DNA of 64,000 nucleotides from an uncultured Paracoccaceae bacterium (GCA_943787985.1 CALSOO010000004.1:62001-126000), one strand, 5' to 3'; counted from the first letter of the stretch, positions 31,386 through 41,086 are shown. Numbers and translations: made by a program. The notes: generated by a model not told the origin, from the sequence alone.

Positions 31386-32159
31386 TTAGCGCACCGATCG
31401 GCTGGCAAGCCAGTTTTGCCAGTCGGCTTTGGTGCCATTGAAGGCGTTGATATCAACGGCACCGGGTGTGTTGGGAAGCGTTCCAGTCGCTGTGTATTGC
31501 CAGAACCTCCAGCGTTGGCCCGGGAATGCTTGTGCCGGAGTTTTGGCCGTTGTGCGTAACCAGAATTCCTCGTTCTTCATGGCACTTAGCCCTGCGTCTT
31601 CATAAAAACGCGGCGTGGTGTAAATGACAGGCCGCTGTCCAAAATGCGCTTCGACCTTGTCCAGCCAAATGCGCATTTCGCTGCGCACGACAGCCGCATC
31701 AGGGCGACGTTGGCATGTCGGGGAAAACGGGTTCCATTCCATATCAAGCACAGGTGGCAAACTCCCGCGGGTCCGTGGCACTGTGTTGATGAAGAAATCT
31801 GCCTGGACGGCAGGATCAGTGCAAAAATAGTAAAAATGATACGCCCCGCGCGCAATGCCTGCGCGCGCCGATCCACGTCAGTGATCTTTGAATTTCGGGT
31901 CTAACAGGTCGCCCCCCTCTGTGGCTTTGAGGAATACAAATTCGATGCCTGACGCTTTGGCGCGCTTCCAATCTACAAATGTTTGAAACCGTGCCGCGTC
32001 CATGCCCCGAACAGGGAAACTTGTTGGCTGCCGTCCTGCGAAGCGCACCGGATCAGAGTCGCCAATGACCAACGGCCCCACCGCGCGGGTTGGGCTGGTG
32101 GTTGTCGGGGCCGAACAGGCCGCCAAAACAAGAAAAAAGGCGAAGATCAGAAAGCGCAT
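31386..32159 (-). pseudogene. GH25-family lysozyme-like lipoprotein interrupted by one in-frame TGA
   Basis: The frame starts MRFLIFAFFLVLAACSAP, with a lipobox (LAAC) for outer- or inner-membrane anchoring, then a GH25 start (RGMDAARFQTFVDWKRAKASG, IEFVFLKATEGGDLLDPKF). At 31878-31880 a TGA follows DPKFKDH; relatives have Trp (TGG) here, as in the usual NW.GA pattern. Translation resumes without frameshift: RGSARAGIARGAYHFYYFCTD, PVLDMEWNPFSPTC, IYTTPRFYE and FWQYTATGTLPNTPGAVDIN, with the catalytic Asp/Glu pair D-M-E. So a single G-to-A change splits an otherwise complete 257-codon gene. Either a recent nonsense mutation or a base error. Confidence 0.9.
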
Positions 32160-32168
32160 CAGAGTTCT

Positions 32169-33239
32169 CTACTTTTTAAATCGGGCAGGGGACAGTGTGT
32201 GTTCGAGTTCCGGGTCAATGAGGTCCGTGCGTCCAAAGACCAGATCAGCGAGGAATTGGCTAGCCCCCGGCGCGGTTTGAAAGCCGTATCCACCTTGGCC
32301 TGCACTCCAGATGAATGCCGGATTGGCAGGGTCGGGGCCCAATACCAAAGTCCGGTCAGGGGCAAAGGTGCGAAGCCCGGCCCATGTGGTTTCGACGCGC
32401 GTGACCTCTTCATTCACGTGGTTTTGGTAGCGATCAATCCCTTCGGCGATCACCATGTCGTCTGCGTAAGCATCATGAGGGTGTGTCGGGTCCTCATCCG
32501 CGGGAGAGATCAGCAATTTGCCGGCTTCGGGTTTGGCGTACCACGTTTCCCCGACACCAAAGAAGATGGGCCAATTTGATATGTCACGGCCGGCAGGGGC
32601 GGGAACTTTTGCAAAAGACCTGCGGCAAGGAGTCAAACCGACAGGCGAAATGCCGGCCAAAGTTGCGATTTGATCCGCCCATGCCCCCGCGGCGTTGACC
32701 AACGTTTTGGCGGTATATTGTGTCTCCCCGCATGTCACGGTCCACTGACCGTTGGAAAACTGGATATCTGAGACGTTGGCCTTTGTGTGGAGGGCCCCTC
32801 CGTTGGCCTTCAGGCGCTTTGCGAAATCTTGAATCAGCCGGTCGGTGTCGATGTCTTGCGCACCACTGTGATAGGCCGCGCGCAAAATTTTATCGCTAAG
32901 GATAGGAACAATGTGACGTGCGTCATCGACCGAAATTTCCTGAGTGCTCAGCGCCTTTACGTCGGCATCGAATGCGGTGTCTTCACCTGTGCGGGACACC
33001 AAAAGGAAGCCGCGTGGACTAAGGTAGCCGTTGTCTATGAAATATGCCTCACCCATGCGGCTTAACGCGTTGACAGAAGGCGCGCCGTAGTTGGGTTCAT
33101 ACAGGGCCGCAGATCGACCTGATGCATGGTAGCCCAGTCCGTTTTCCATCTCCAGGACAGTGACTCCGGCACTTTGTGACAGGCGGGCTGCTGCGGAAAT
33201 GCCTGCAATGCCTCCTCCGATAACGATGATGTCTGTCAT
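32169..33239 (-). CDS. FAD-dependent glycine/D-amino-acid oxidase-like protein (DadA family)
   Basis: A 356-residue flavoprotein with the FAD motif IIVIGGGIAGISAAARLSQ at residues 3-21, GLGYHASGRSAALYEPNYG, and the C-terminal FAD contact IWSAGQGGYGFQTAPG. It would oxidise an amino or imino acid; an N-methylated substrate is possible given the neighbouring dimethylglycine dehydrogenase-like gene. The start overlaps the stop of the aldo/keto reductase by four bases, so the two are co-translated, and the GH25 gene follows 9 bp downstream. Confidence 0.85.
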   Translation of the reverse strand: MTDIIVIGGGIAGISAAARLSQSAGVTVLEMENGLGYHASGRSAALYEPNYGAPSVNALSRMGEAYFIDNGYLSPRGFLLVSRTGEDTAFDADVKALSTQEISVDDARHIVPILSDKILRAAYHSGAQDIDTDRLIQDFAKRLKANGGALHTKANVSDIQFSNGQWTVTCGETQYTAKTLVNAAGAWADQIATLAGISPVGLTPCRRSFAKVPAPAGRDISNWPIFFGVGETWYAKPEAGKLLISPADEDPTHPHDAYADDMVIAEGIDRYQNHVNEEVTRVETTWAGLRTFAPDRTLVLGPDPANPAFIWSAGQGGYGFQTAPGASQFLADLVFGRTDLIDPELEHTLSPARFKK

Positions 33240-34168
33240 GCTTCTTCGATCCGGTCCGTCGCGGGAGGAGGTGTTGGAGTCAGCGCAGTGATTTCATCAT
33301 AAAGTGCGGGTGGCATCGTGTAGGAGCCCGCTTTTAACGATGGTGCCAGTTGGGCAAGGCTGCGCCCTGAGATGATGGGGTGCGGGGCGCAAGGGTGTGC
33401 TGCAGCCCATGCCACGGCCAAGGTCGCGGGGTCCGTGTTTTCGCGCTTTGCCAAATGGGCAAACGATGTTGCTGCGTCATGCATCCAGACAGGTGCGTAA
33501 CGGGCCGCGTAGGCTTGGTTTTCTGTTAGCCGTCCTGTCCCGCCGTTCGCGTATTTCCCCGTCAGCAGTCCCCCTCCCAGCGGTGAATATGGCACCGCTG
33601 TGATGCCCTGATCCACGCACATCGGGAAGATTTCCACCTCTGCCTGCCGTTTGACCAAGTTGTACATGGGTTGGATGACGTCGATCTTGAGGTCCAGACT
33701 TGCACAGACCGCTTGGGCTTTCATGACTTGCCATGCGGCAAAGTTGGAAACACCGATAAACCGGATCGCGCCTGACTGTTTCAACGTTGCCAATGCCGTG
33801 AATGTCTCAAGTAAGTCTGTGTCGTTATCGTAGCGGTGCAGGTACAGCAAATCGACAACATCCAATTTAAGGCGTTGGCGGGATACATCGAAGTGCTCAA
33901 GAATGTTTATGGCGCTTGATCCGCCGAGGTATGCTGCTTTTGTGGCAATGAGCAGATCTTCTCGGTCGTCCCCGATCATTTCGCCCAAAAGTGTTTCCGA
34001 TGCGCCATCTGTATAGACATAGGCGGTGTCGAAATGGGTGATACCGGCCTCTCTGGACGCGTCATACATCGCGCGAGACGCCGCAGCATCAGCGCTACCT
34101 CCGAATTGCATGGTGCCAAAAGTCAGGCGCGAGGCTGGGGTGCCATTGGGCGAAGTCAAATGTGTCAT
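33236..34168 (-). CDS. aldo/keto reductase
   Basis: A 310-residue TIM-barrel NADPH-dependent oxidoreductase. The catalytic Asp and Tyr are in THFDTAYVYTDGASETLLGE, Lys in LIATKAAYLGG, and His in DLLYLHRYDNDTDLLET, with the GVSNFAAWQ segment after. The start at 34168 (MTHLTSPNGTPASRLTFGTM) fits the family N-terminus better than one ten codons upstream. It precedes the DadA-like oxidase in a coupled pair. Substrate unknown; many such proteins reduce small aldehydes. Confidence 0.88.
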   Translation of the reverse strand: MTHLTSPNGTPASRLTFGTMQFGGSADAAASRAMYDASREAGITHFDTAYVYTDGASETLLGEMIGDDREDLLIATKAAYLGGSSAINILEHFDVSRQRLKLDVVDLLYLHRYDNDTDLLETFTALATLKQSGAIRFIGVSNFAAWQVMKAQAVCASLDLKIDVIQPMYNLVKRQAEVEIFPMCVDQGITAVPYSPLGGGLLTGKYANGGTGRLTENQAYAARYAPVWMHDAATSFAHLAKRENTDPATLAVAWAAAHPCAPHPIISGRSLAQLAPSLKAGSYTMPPALYDEITALTPTPPPATDRIEEA

Positions 34169-34216
34169 GCGCAAAGGGTGCCATGGCCCCAAGCGCACAG
34201 CAAGTGGATGTTGGTG

Positions 34217-34825
34217 TTAGATGGCACCGCGTTCTGTTGCGCGATTGTACGCGGGACGGGCATGGATGCGGTTCACGAACTCTGCCAGCCTTGGGAAGTC
34301 TTTGGCGCGGCTTTGCATCATGGCAATTTCAGCCGGGAAGCTGAGCATAATGTCGACGGCGGACAGTTCATTCAGGACATAGTGCCCGTGCGTGCCAATG
34401 ATGTCGTTCATATAGCCGTAGTGGGACTCGAGTTGTTGTTGGATGCGCGGGTGCAAAGGGGCGCCAGCATCCCCAAGCCTGTCGACATACAGGTTTAGCA
34501 AAATTGGGGTCATGGCTGAGCCTTCGGCAAAGTGCATGAGCTCCAAATGCTGGATATGCGCGTCCGTTCCAATCTTTGGGATCATCTGTGGAGCATGTTT
34601 TGCGCAGATGAGTTCGACAATGGCGGCGCTTTCGGTGATCAATCGGCCCTCCATTTCCACCATAGGTGATTTCCCGAGCGGGTGGATCGCCAGCAGCTCT
34701 GGTGGCGCAAGGTTGGTTTTGACATCCCGCGCATAGTGTTTGACGTCATAGGGGATGCCGATCTCTTCCAGGAGCCAAAGAATTCGGTGTGAGCGGGACC
34801 TGTTGAGGTGGTGCAAAGTAATCAT
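34217..34825 (-). CDS. glutathione S-transferase family protein
   Basis: A 202-residue cytosolic GST. The thioredoxin-fold N-terminal domain has HHLNRSRSHRILWLLEEIG and the conserved cis-Pro region GKSPMVEMEGRLITESAAIVELI with Glu-Ser for the glutathione gamma-glutamyl group; the C-terminal helical domain contains LNELSAVDIMLSFP. The start at 34825 fits family homology. It would conjugate or reduce electrophiles with glutathione. It has no close operon partner; the aldo/keto reductase lies 48 bp downstream on the same strand. Confidence 0.88.
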   Translation of the reverse strand: MITLHHLNRSRSHRILWLLEEIGIPYDVKHYARDVKTNLAPPELLAIHPLGKSPMVEMEGRLITESAAIVELICAKHAPQMIPKIGTDAHIQHLELMHFAEGSAMTPILLNLYVDRLGDAGAPLHPRIQQQLESHYGYMNDIIGTHGHYVLNELSAVDIMLSFPAEIAMMQSRAKDFPRLAEFVNRIHARPAYNRATERGAI

Positions 34826-35072
34826 GGCAACACAGTGCCATGAGAAAGTTGGCATGAATAGGCGCTGTGGCGACCGTGATCAAAGGCGATACTGGCACGT
34901 CTCGTGAGAGGATTGAAGCCAGCGTTGTTTTTTGCATGCATTGGGCGCATTTGTGGCAACCTTTGATACCGCATAGGTGGCCCCCTAAACCGTGTTTTGT
35001 GATCTGTGCATTTTGTTGCAAATTTTCTGAAAATACGTTATTTATTAATAAGTTATTAATATTCTACCTGGG
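34826..35072. other. intergenic region between divergent genes
   Basis: About 250 bp. It becomes A+T rich at 35030-35065 (AAATACGTTATTTATTAATAAGTTATTAATATTC), the likely promoter of the gene at 35073. No other feature is recognised. Confidence 0.4.
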
Positions 35073-35540
35073 GTGGTATTGGCCTTGAAGGGCAACGACG
35101 CGAAAACGATCGCAGAGGAGTTTTTGTCGTGCACAGGTGCTGCGATAAACGCGGGCGATTTCGATTCGTTTGCCGAATTTTTTAGCTTCCCTCACGAAAT
35201 CGCGACGTTCGACGAGATACGGATTCTGCGAAAAAAAGAAGACATGCGTCCAATTTTTGATGGAATGCAACGTTACCATGCAAGTCTGGGCGTTACTGAG
35301 ATGGTGCGCACTGTTATTGAGGCGTCATTTGAGGGTGCGGACAAAGTCCAAGCCACCCACATGACCCGTATTTTGAGCCATTCGAGATTGGTTCAAGAGC
35401 CATATCCGGCTTTTAGCGTAATCGAACGGATCGATGGGCGATGGCTCATTGTTCTTACCGCATACGCCATACAGGATTCCCCAAAGCATTCTGCGATTTT
35501 GACGGGACCAATTGGCAACGCAGAGTCGGATCGCTCATAG
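35073..35540 (+). CDS. SnoaL/NTF2-like small protein
   Basis: A 155-residue soluble protein, probably a cone-shaped NTF2-like fold: helix AKTIAEEFLSCTGAAINAGDFDSFAEFFS, strand HEIATFDEIRILRKKEDMRPIF, helix, strand GADKVQATHMTRILSH, and FSVIERIDGRWLIVLTAYAI. Members serve as polyketide cyclases, isomerases or simple ligand-binding proteins; no catalytic dyad can be named here. The start is a GTG after CTGGGG; a TTG six bases later is possible. It stands alone behind an A+T-rich promoter region. Confidence 0.7.
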   Translation: MVLALKGNDAKTIAEEFLSCTGAAINAGDFDSFAEFFSFPHEIATFDEIRILRKKEDMRPIFDGMQRYHASLGVTEMVRTVIEASFEGADKVQATHMTRILSHSRLVQEPYPAFSVIERIDGRWLIVLTAYAIQDSPKHSAILTGPIGNAESDRS

Positions 35541-35691
35541 AGTTTTCCGGATCAAGAGTGTCTCGGGATCGCTTTTGGTGTTCCATGATGGTTCAGGGTG
35601 TCATCACGTCAATGTTCCCGAAACTTGGCGGTCCTAGCGGAAAGTTGCGAAGCCCATGCGCGAATTGACGCGCTTAAGCTTCGCCCCAATT

Positions 35692-37176
35692 CTACCCCAG
35701 AGTACTATTCAGCGCGAAGAAGATCACTGCGGAAAGCAATGCCGCTGCGGGCACTGTGATCACCCATGCCGCAAGAATGGTCATGAAATGCGAGCGACGC
35801 ACCAGTTTGCGGCGTCGCCGTTCTTCGGGGCCAAAGTTGGCGCGGTCCGGTATGGCCATCCGCGCTTTTCGAATACGGCGTTCCGCATCCCACTCACGGT
35901 AAAATCCAACCCCGAAGACACCACCCACCGCAATATGGGTTGAGCTTACAGGCAACCCAAGCCAGCTTGCGACAATCACAGTGATCGCGGCGGAAAGAGC
36001 GACGCAATATGCGCGCATCGGGTTGAGTTTGGTGATCTGGCCCCCGATCATTCGGATCAGTTTTGGCCCGAACAGAAACAGGCCGAACGAGATGCCAAAA
36101 GCCCCGATGACCATCACCCAGAAGGGAATGGAAACGGCATGAGTGAAGTCACCCGATTGTGATGCTTGCACGATCGCAGCCAATGGCCCCACGGCGTTGG
36201 CGACATCGTTTGCCCCATGTGCAAAGCTGAGCAATGCAGCGGAGACCACAAGAGGAATTCCGAACAGGACTTTCAAGGATTTGTTGCGGTTCTCCAACCC
36301 TTCGGATTGTTTGCGAATAACAGGGATCATCACCATCCAAATCAGAACACCTATCGCGGCCCCGATCATCAACGACATTTGAAGATCAATCTTGATGATC
36401 TTTTTCAACCCTTTGAGGGCAAGATATGAGGCAAAGGCCCCTGCCATAATGCCAACAAGGACAGGCACCCACTTTCGCGCGGCCGCGATTTTGTCGTCCT
36501 GATAGATGATCCGTGATTTGATCACGAACAGGAAAAACGCAGCAACAGCCCCGCCCAGAACAGGAGAGATCACCCAGCTTGCGGCGATCTTGCTCATGGT
36601 GGGCCAACTGACTGCTGCAAATCCTGCTGCTGCTATCCCTGCGCCCATGACGCCCCCAACGACCGAGTGGGTCGTCGAGACAGGTGCGCCCACCCACGTG
36701 GCCAAATTGACCCAAAGAGCGGCTGACAACAGAGCAGCAAGCATTGCCCATATAAAGGTGTCCGCAGTGCCCATGCTTTCGGGTGCGATGATGCCTTTGG
36801 CAATGGTGGAGACGACGTCTCCGCCCGCGATCAGCGCTCCGGCGCTTTCGAAAACGATTGCGATGGCTATGGCGCCGCCCATGGTCAGCGCATTTGCCCC
36901 GACAGCCGGTCCCATGTTGTTGGCCACATCATTGGCACCGATGTTCAGCGCCATATAAGCCCCGAAACAAGCGGCAACGATCACGATCATCGAGTTGTTG
37001 GTTTGTCCAAAGAACAACGCAGCCCCAAGTCCCGCGAGCACAACAAAGACCAGCGCGATGCCGGGTCCCACCAAGGGCCGCGCAACATAGGCGCTGGCCA
37101 GTTCAAGGTTGGAGTAGCGCGCAAGGTCGCGGTCCAAAGTCTCTAGGTGGCGTGGATCGCCCGGTGTGTTGGTCAT
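35692..37176 (-). CDS. pit: PiT-family inorganic phosphate transporter
   Basis: A 494-residue polytopic membrane protein that imports phosphate with protons or sodium. The two duplicated PiT signatures are present: GANDVANNMGPAVGANALTMGGA near residues 85-107 and GANDVANAVGPLAAI near 325-339, together with TTHSVVGGVMGAG and SSTHIAVGGVFGVG. About ten hydrophobic helices can be read. The start at 37176 (MTNTPGDPRHLET) is preferred to one 17 codons upstream. The N-terminus before helix 1 is cytosolic and hydrophilic. Confidence 0.93.
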   Translation of the reverse strand: MTNTPGDPRHLETLDRDLARYSNLELASAYVARPLVGPGIALVFVVLAGLGAALFFGQTNNSMIVIVAACFGAYMALNIGANDVANNMGPAVGANALTMGGAIAIAIVFESAGALIAGGDVVSTIAKGIIAPESMGTADTFIWAMLAALLSAALWVNLATWVGAPVSTTHSVVGGVMGAGIAAAGFAAVSWPTMSKIAASWVISPVLGGAVAAFFLFVIKSRIIYQDDKIAAARKWVPVLVGIMAGAFASYLALKGLKKIIKIDLQMSLMIGAAIGVLIWMVMIPVIRKQSEGLENRNKSLKVLFGIPLVVSAALLSFAHGANDVANAVGPLAAIVQASQSGDFTHAVSIPFWVMVIGAFGISFGLFLFGPKLIRMIGGQITKLNPMRAYCVALSAAITVIVASWLGLPVSSTHIAVGGVFGVGFYREWDAERRIRKARMAIPDRANFGPEERRRRKLVRRSHFMTILAAWVITVPAAALLSAVIFFALNSTLG

Positions 37177-37256
37177 GATATGTCCCCCGTTTTCTACGCT
37201 GTAGTCATGGGGGGCACATGAAATCAACCATTGTGCAAAGAATTCAGGCGATTTGC

Positions 37257-37715
37257 CTAAAATTGACGCAAAATAGTTTTGAGTTGGGTTTCATTCACCA
37301 TATCAGCCGCATCTTTGGTTTTGACCCATTTGCGGGTGCGTTGATGGGCTTCGGGGAATGTGTCTGCCAGCGTATCCACGGGAACGGAATAGACCAAGGT
37401 CTCGACGGGGATTGACCATCCGGTTCTTTGGGTTTTGTTATAAGTGTAGCGTCCGATTGGTTTCGGATCGACCGTGCCAGAGTTCACTCCGGCCTCTTCC
37501 CATGCTTCACGTGTGGCCGCTTCGGAAGCGTTCAAACCGCGAATTGGCCACCCTTTCGGTATGATCCAACGGCCCGTTCCTCGGCTGGTGACCAAAAGCA
37601 CCTCGGTGTCGGCTCCGGCCGTGCGGTGACACAAGGCGGCCACTTGGAGCCGCTTGGGGCGCTGGAACAATGGGATAAGAACACCCTTCCAGAAGGCATC
37701 AATAAGACGAAACAC
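37257..37715 (-). CDS. NUDIX hydrolase
   Basis: A 152-residue protein with a NUDIX box GLNASEAATREAWEEAGVNSG near residues 59-79 (the G-x5-E-x7-REAWEEAG pattern is complete). Such enzymes cleave nucleoside diphosphate-linked compounds, for example diadenosine or inositol polyphosphates; GKWxxPKGWP-like WIIPKGWPIRG supports the diphosphoinositol/diadenosine polyphosphate branch. It is next to the phosphate transporter on the same strand and may be linked to phosphate metabolism, which is only suggested by position. Confidence 0.9.
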   Translation of the reverse strand: MFRLIDAFWKGVLIPLFQRPKRLQVAALCHRTAGADTEVLLVTSRGTGRWIIPKGWPIRGLNASEAATREAWEEAGVNSGTVDPKPIGRYTYNKTQRTGWSIPVETLVYSVPVDTLADTFPEAHQRTRKWVKTKDAADMVNETQLKTILRQF

Positions 37716-37810
37716 GTGTAACCTGCTCAGATAATTGTTGTTTTGATTGAGCGGTCTCTAACGTGTTGTCTCAATAATTGCAAATCACACGCGTTTTGTC
37801 GCCTGAAATG

Positions 37811-37840
37811 CAAAAAGGCCCCGACCTGTGTCGGAGCCTT
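37811..37840 (-). terminator. Rho-independent terminator of the xdh/BMP operon
   Basis: On the minus strand GGCTCCGAC-ACAG-GTCGGGGCC forms a 9-bp stem (with one G-T pair) followed by TTTTTG. It lies 50 bp after the stop of the BMP substrate-binding protein gene, the last gene of the minus-strand operon. Confidence 0.85.
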
Positions 37841-37889
37841 TGACCGTTCTTTTCATCGTATGTGCGACACACGCACACGCTGACGCTGC

Positions 37890-38963
37890 TTAGTTCGGGA
37901 TGTCGCCTACGATACCTTCAACGTAGAAGTTCATTCCGGCCAAAGCGCCATCATCCGCAGTTTCGCCTTCGGCCAAGAACGGAGTGCCGTCTTGCTTGTT
38001 CAAAGGGCCAGTGAAGGCATGGTAAGAACCGTCCGCCAATGCCGCCTTCATCGCCAGAGCCTCGGCTTTGATGTCCTCGGGAACCGCGTCAGAGATTTCA
38101 CCGATACCAACCATGCCAGCGCCGATGCCGTCCCATGTATCCGTGGAGGACCATGTGCCGTCCATAACGGCTTGCGTGCGGGCGATATAGTAAGGCGCCC
38201 AGTCATCAATAATAGAAGACACACGTGGCATCGGGGCGTACTGGCCCATGTCAGAGGCTTGGCCGAATGTGATCACGTTGCCCGCTTCTTGTGCTGCGGC
38301 TTGAGGTGCTGTGGAATCGGTGTGTTGCAAAACAACATCCGCACCTTGTTCGATCAACACCTTGGCGGCGTCTGCTTCTTTTGCAGGATCAAACCACGTG
38401 TAGGCCCAGATGATTTTAAACTCGACGTCCGGGTTTACTTTTTTGGCGTGGATGTATGCAGAGTTGATGCCACGGATGACTTCAGGGATTGGAAAAGAAC
38501 CGATGTACCCAACGATGTTGGATTTGGTCATTTTGCCAGCGATGTGCCCTTGGATCGCACGCCCCTCATAGAAACGGGCAGAGTATGTGGACACGTTGTC
38601 GGCACGTTTGTAGCCGGTTGCATGTTCGAATTTCACATTGGGAAACTTGGCGGCAACATTGATCGTCGGATCCATGTACCCGAAGGAGGTGGTAAAGATA
38701 AGGTCAGCACCGTCCAACGCCATCTGTGTCATGACACGCTCGGAATCGGGGCCTTCAGCCACGCTCTCGACGAATACAGTTTCGACTTTGTCGCCAAAGG
38801 CGGCTTCGACAGCCAAGCGGCCTTTGTCGTGTTCATACGTCCAGCCACCATCGCCGACGGGGCCTACGTAAACAAACCCGACTTTGGTTTTGTCTTCGGC
38901 CATTGCTGTGGTTGCCAGGCCAAGCGCGACTACGGCACCTGTCAGGATTTTTGTGAATGTCAT
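37890..38963 (-). CDS. BMP-family ABC transporter substrate-binding protein (purine/nucleoside uptake)
   Basis: A 357-residue periplasmic protein: signal peptide MTFTKILTGAVVALGLATTAMA, then KVGFVYVGPVGDGGWTYEHDKGR, the entry strand of the BMP/Med family of nucleoside and purine receptors. VNPDVEFKIIWAYTWFDPAKE and DVVLQHTDSTAPQAAAQE are family landmarks. Start at 38963 follows GGGGGGAAACCACTC. It ends the operon that begins with xanthine dehydrogenase, so xanthine, hypoxanthine or their nucleosides are likely ligands. Confidence 0.9.
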   Translation of the reverse strand: MTFTKILTGAVVALGLATTAMAEDKTKVGFVYVGPVGDGGWTYEHDKGRLAVEAAFGDKVETVFVESVAEGPDSERVMTQMALDGADLIFTTSFGYMDPTINVAAKFPNVKFEHATGYKRADNVSTYSARFYEGRAIQGHIAGKMTKSNIVGYIGSFPIPEVIRGINSAYIHAKKVNPDVEFKIIWAYTWFDPAKEADAAKVLIEQGADVVLQHTDSTAPQAAAQEAGNVITFGQASDMGQYAPMPRVSSIIDDWAPYYIARTQAVMDGTWSSTDTWDGIGAGMVGIGEISDAVPEDIKAEALAMKAALADGSYHAFTGPLNKQDGTPFLAEGETADDGALAGMNFYVEGIVGDIPN

Positions 38964-38997
38964 GAGTGGTTTCCCCCCCGGGGTTTGGTATTGGCCT

Positions 38998-39918
38998 CTA
39001 TTGAGAGGCATGGAAAATGCGCCCGAGTGAGCCCGGAGCACGAGATTTGTCAGCAGACAGAATCACCAACACGATGATGGTGACGATATAGGGGGACATT
39101 GCCAAATACTCGACCGGAATGGCAACGCCTGCACCCTGAAGATTAAGCTGCAATTGGGTGATTCCGCCAAAAAGATAGGCACCCAGCAGGACACGCCACG
39201 GCTTCCAGCTTGCGAACACCACCAATGCGAGTGCGATCCAGCCGACACCGGCTGTCATGCCTTCGGTCCACTGCGGGACCCGGATCAGGCTGATGTAGGC
39301 ACCGCCCATGCCCGCACAGGCGCCGCCAAACATGATCGCCATCGTGCGGATCCGCTTCACTTTGTACCCCAGCGCATGAGCGGCATCGTGGTTTTCCCCG
39401 ACAGCCCGCAAGACCAAACCCGCGCGCGTAAACGTCAGCACAGCCCAAACGCTCGCCACAATGATAATTCCCAGATACACGATCGGGTCATGCGAAAACA
39501 GAATGGGGCCAAGAACGGGGATATCGCCAAGCGGCCCAAAGGCGACGTCTTCCATGCGTGGCGGTTTGATCCCGACATAGCTTTGGCCCATGAGGGCAGA
39601 CAGCCCCAACCCGAACAGGGTCAAAGCCAGTCCCGACGCTACCTGATTGGCCAAAGCAACCTGGGTCAGAAACGCAAACAGCAGTGACAATGCCGCTCCG
39701 CCAACAGCCGCCATCACAAAGCCAAGCGCGGGGGAGCCGGTGTTGACCGCAATGATGAAGCCACAGATGGCCCCTGTGATCATCATCCCCTCAACGCCAA
39801 GGTTCAGAACGCCTGCGCGCTCGGCCACCAATTCACCCGTTGCTGCAAGGAGAATTGGGGTCGCAGCACTGATGAGTGCGGCAATGAGAATGACCGGATT
39901 GATTGCGCTTAGGTCCAT
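38998..39918 (-). CDS. ABC transporter permease, BMP/nucleoside type
   Basis: A 306-residue inner-membrane permease of the BPD_transp_2 family with eight or nine hydrophobic helices. It contains ATPILLAATGELVAERAGVLNLGVEGMM near the N-terminus, a strong marker of nucleoside-type permeases, and the GENHDAAHALGYKVKRIRTMAIM coupling loop that contacts the ATPase. It lies between the partner permease and the substrate-binding protein in the same direction, 34 bp from the latter. Confidence 0.9.
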   Translation of the reverse strand: MDLSAINPVILIAALISAATPILLAATGELVAERAGVLNLGVEGMMITGAICGFIIAVNTGSPALGFVMAAVGGAALSLLFAFLTQVALANQVASGLALTLFGLGLSALMGQSYVGIKPPRMEDVAFGPLGDIPVLGPILFSHDPIVYLGIIIVASVWAVLTFTRAGLVLRAVGENHDAAHALGYKVKRIRTMAIMFGGACAGMGGAYISLIRVPQWTEGMTAGVGWIALALVVFASWKPWRVLLGAYLFGGITQLQLNLQGAGVAIPVEYLAMSPYIVTIIVLVILSADKSRAPGSLGRIFHASQ

Positions 39919-40003
39919 TCGAAATCTCCATGGGGCATTTGTATCCAGAACCGGGTATTCAGAAGTAATCCAAAGTCTCTTTCCAAAAGGGGCAGGCTTT
40001 GGG

Positions 40004-41086
40004 TCATATTGCTTCCCTCTGTCCGATCCGAACGCGGTAATTGGTTAGCAAATCAAACGCCAACAGGAAGAACAACAACATCCCCTGGAACACCTGAATT
40101 GCAGCGACAGGCAAGCCCATTTGGCTTTGGGCGATGTCGCCGCCAATGTAGGTCAAGGCCATCAATCCACCCGCACAGACAATTCCCAACGGATGCAGCC
40201 GTCCCAAAAACGCAACGATGATCGCTGTAAAACCATAGCCCACATTAAAATCGATGGTCACTTGTCCAGCGGGGCCTGCAACTTCGAACATACCGGCCAA
40301 CCCGGCCAAAGCGCCTGACAAGCCCAGGCAAAACAACACCAAACGTGTCGGGTTCACGCCACCGAACTTGGCAGCGCGCGGCGCCTCACCTGTGACGCGG
40401 ATCGCAAAGCCCAGTCTGTGGCGTGTCAATAAAACATACGCGAATATCACAGCGATGAGAGCTGCAACCACGCCCCAATGCATGCCGGTTCCCGTCACAA
40501 GATCTGCATTATGTGCGCTTGGGTATTGTTGCAGGTTACGGCTGCCCGGAAAGCCAAAACCCTCGGGGTTTTTCAACAAACCCAATGACATAGATGCCAG
40601 AAATTGCTCCGCAACATACACCAGCATGAGGCTGACCAGAATTTCGTTTGTGCCAAATTTCACCTTGAGCACGCCCGGGATCATGGCCCAGACCCAACCG
40701 CCAAATGCACCCGCCAGCACCATCAACGGGAAAATGATCCAACTTTCCATAGGGTAGAACGCCAACCCCACGCCTGCGCCAAACAAGGCACCCATGATGT
40801 ATTGACCTTCAGCACCGATATTCCAGATGCCTGCCTTGAAGCCCAAAGCCAAGCCAATTGCGATCAACACCAATGGGGCGCCTTTGATCAACAACTGGGG
40901 GCGGTAAAAGAACGAGAACTCTCCAAACAGCGGCTCCCAAAAAATGGTCAGGATCGCTTGAATGGGGTCCTTACCCAAAATCGCGAACAAGGCACCGCCA
41001 AAGATCAAGGTCGCGATCACTGCAAAAACAGGCGAGGCTACGCCATAAAAACGGCTGGGCTGTGGGCGCTTCTCAAGCCGGATCAT
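40004..41086 (-). CDS. ABC transporter permease, BMP/nucleoside type
   Basis: A 360-residue inner-membrane permease, partner of the 306-residue one. Hydrophobic helices run throughout; GFKAGIWNIGAEGQYIMGALFGAG and TGEAPRAAKFGGVNPTRLVLF are characteristic, the second being the ATPase-coupling loop. The gap to the ATPase gene upstream is about 56 bp and to the second permease about 85 bp, looser than the xdh junctions but in one direction with no terminator seen. Confidence 0.9.
   Translation of the reverse strand: MIRLEKRPQPSRFYGVASPVFAVIATLIFGGALFAILGKDPIQAILTIFWEPLFGEFSFFYRPQLLIKGAPLVLIAIGLALGFKAGIWNIGAEGQYIMGALFGAGVGLAFYPMESWIIFPLMVLAGAFGGWVWAMIPGVLKVKFGTNEILVSLMLVYVAEQFLASMSLGLLKNPEGFGFPGSRNLQQYPSAHNADLVTGTGMHWGVVAALIAVIFAYVLLTRHRLGFAIRVTGEAPRAAKFGGVNPTRLVLFCLGLSGALAGLAGMFEVAGPAGQVTIDFNVGYGFTAIIVAFLGRLHPLGIVCAGGLMALTYIGGDIAQSQMGLPVAAIQVFQGMLLFFLLAFDLLTNYRVRIGQREAI

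Noticed and set aside
37992..39077. Long plus-strand open frame opposite the BMP receptor gene
   Set aside because: Codon-shadow frame without family features; the minus-strand gene has a signal peptide, family motifs and operon context.
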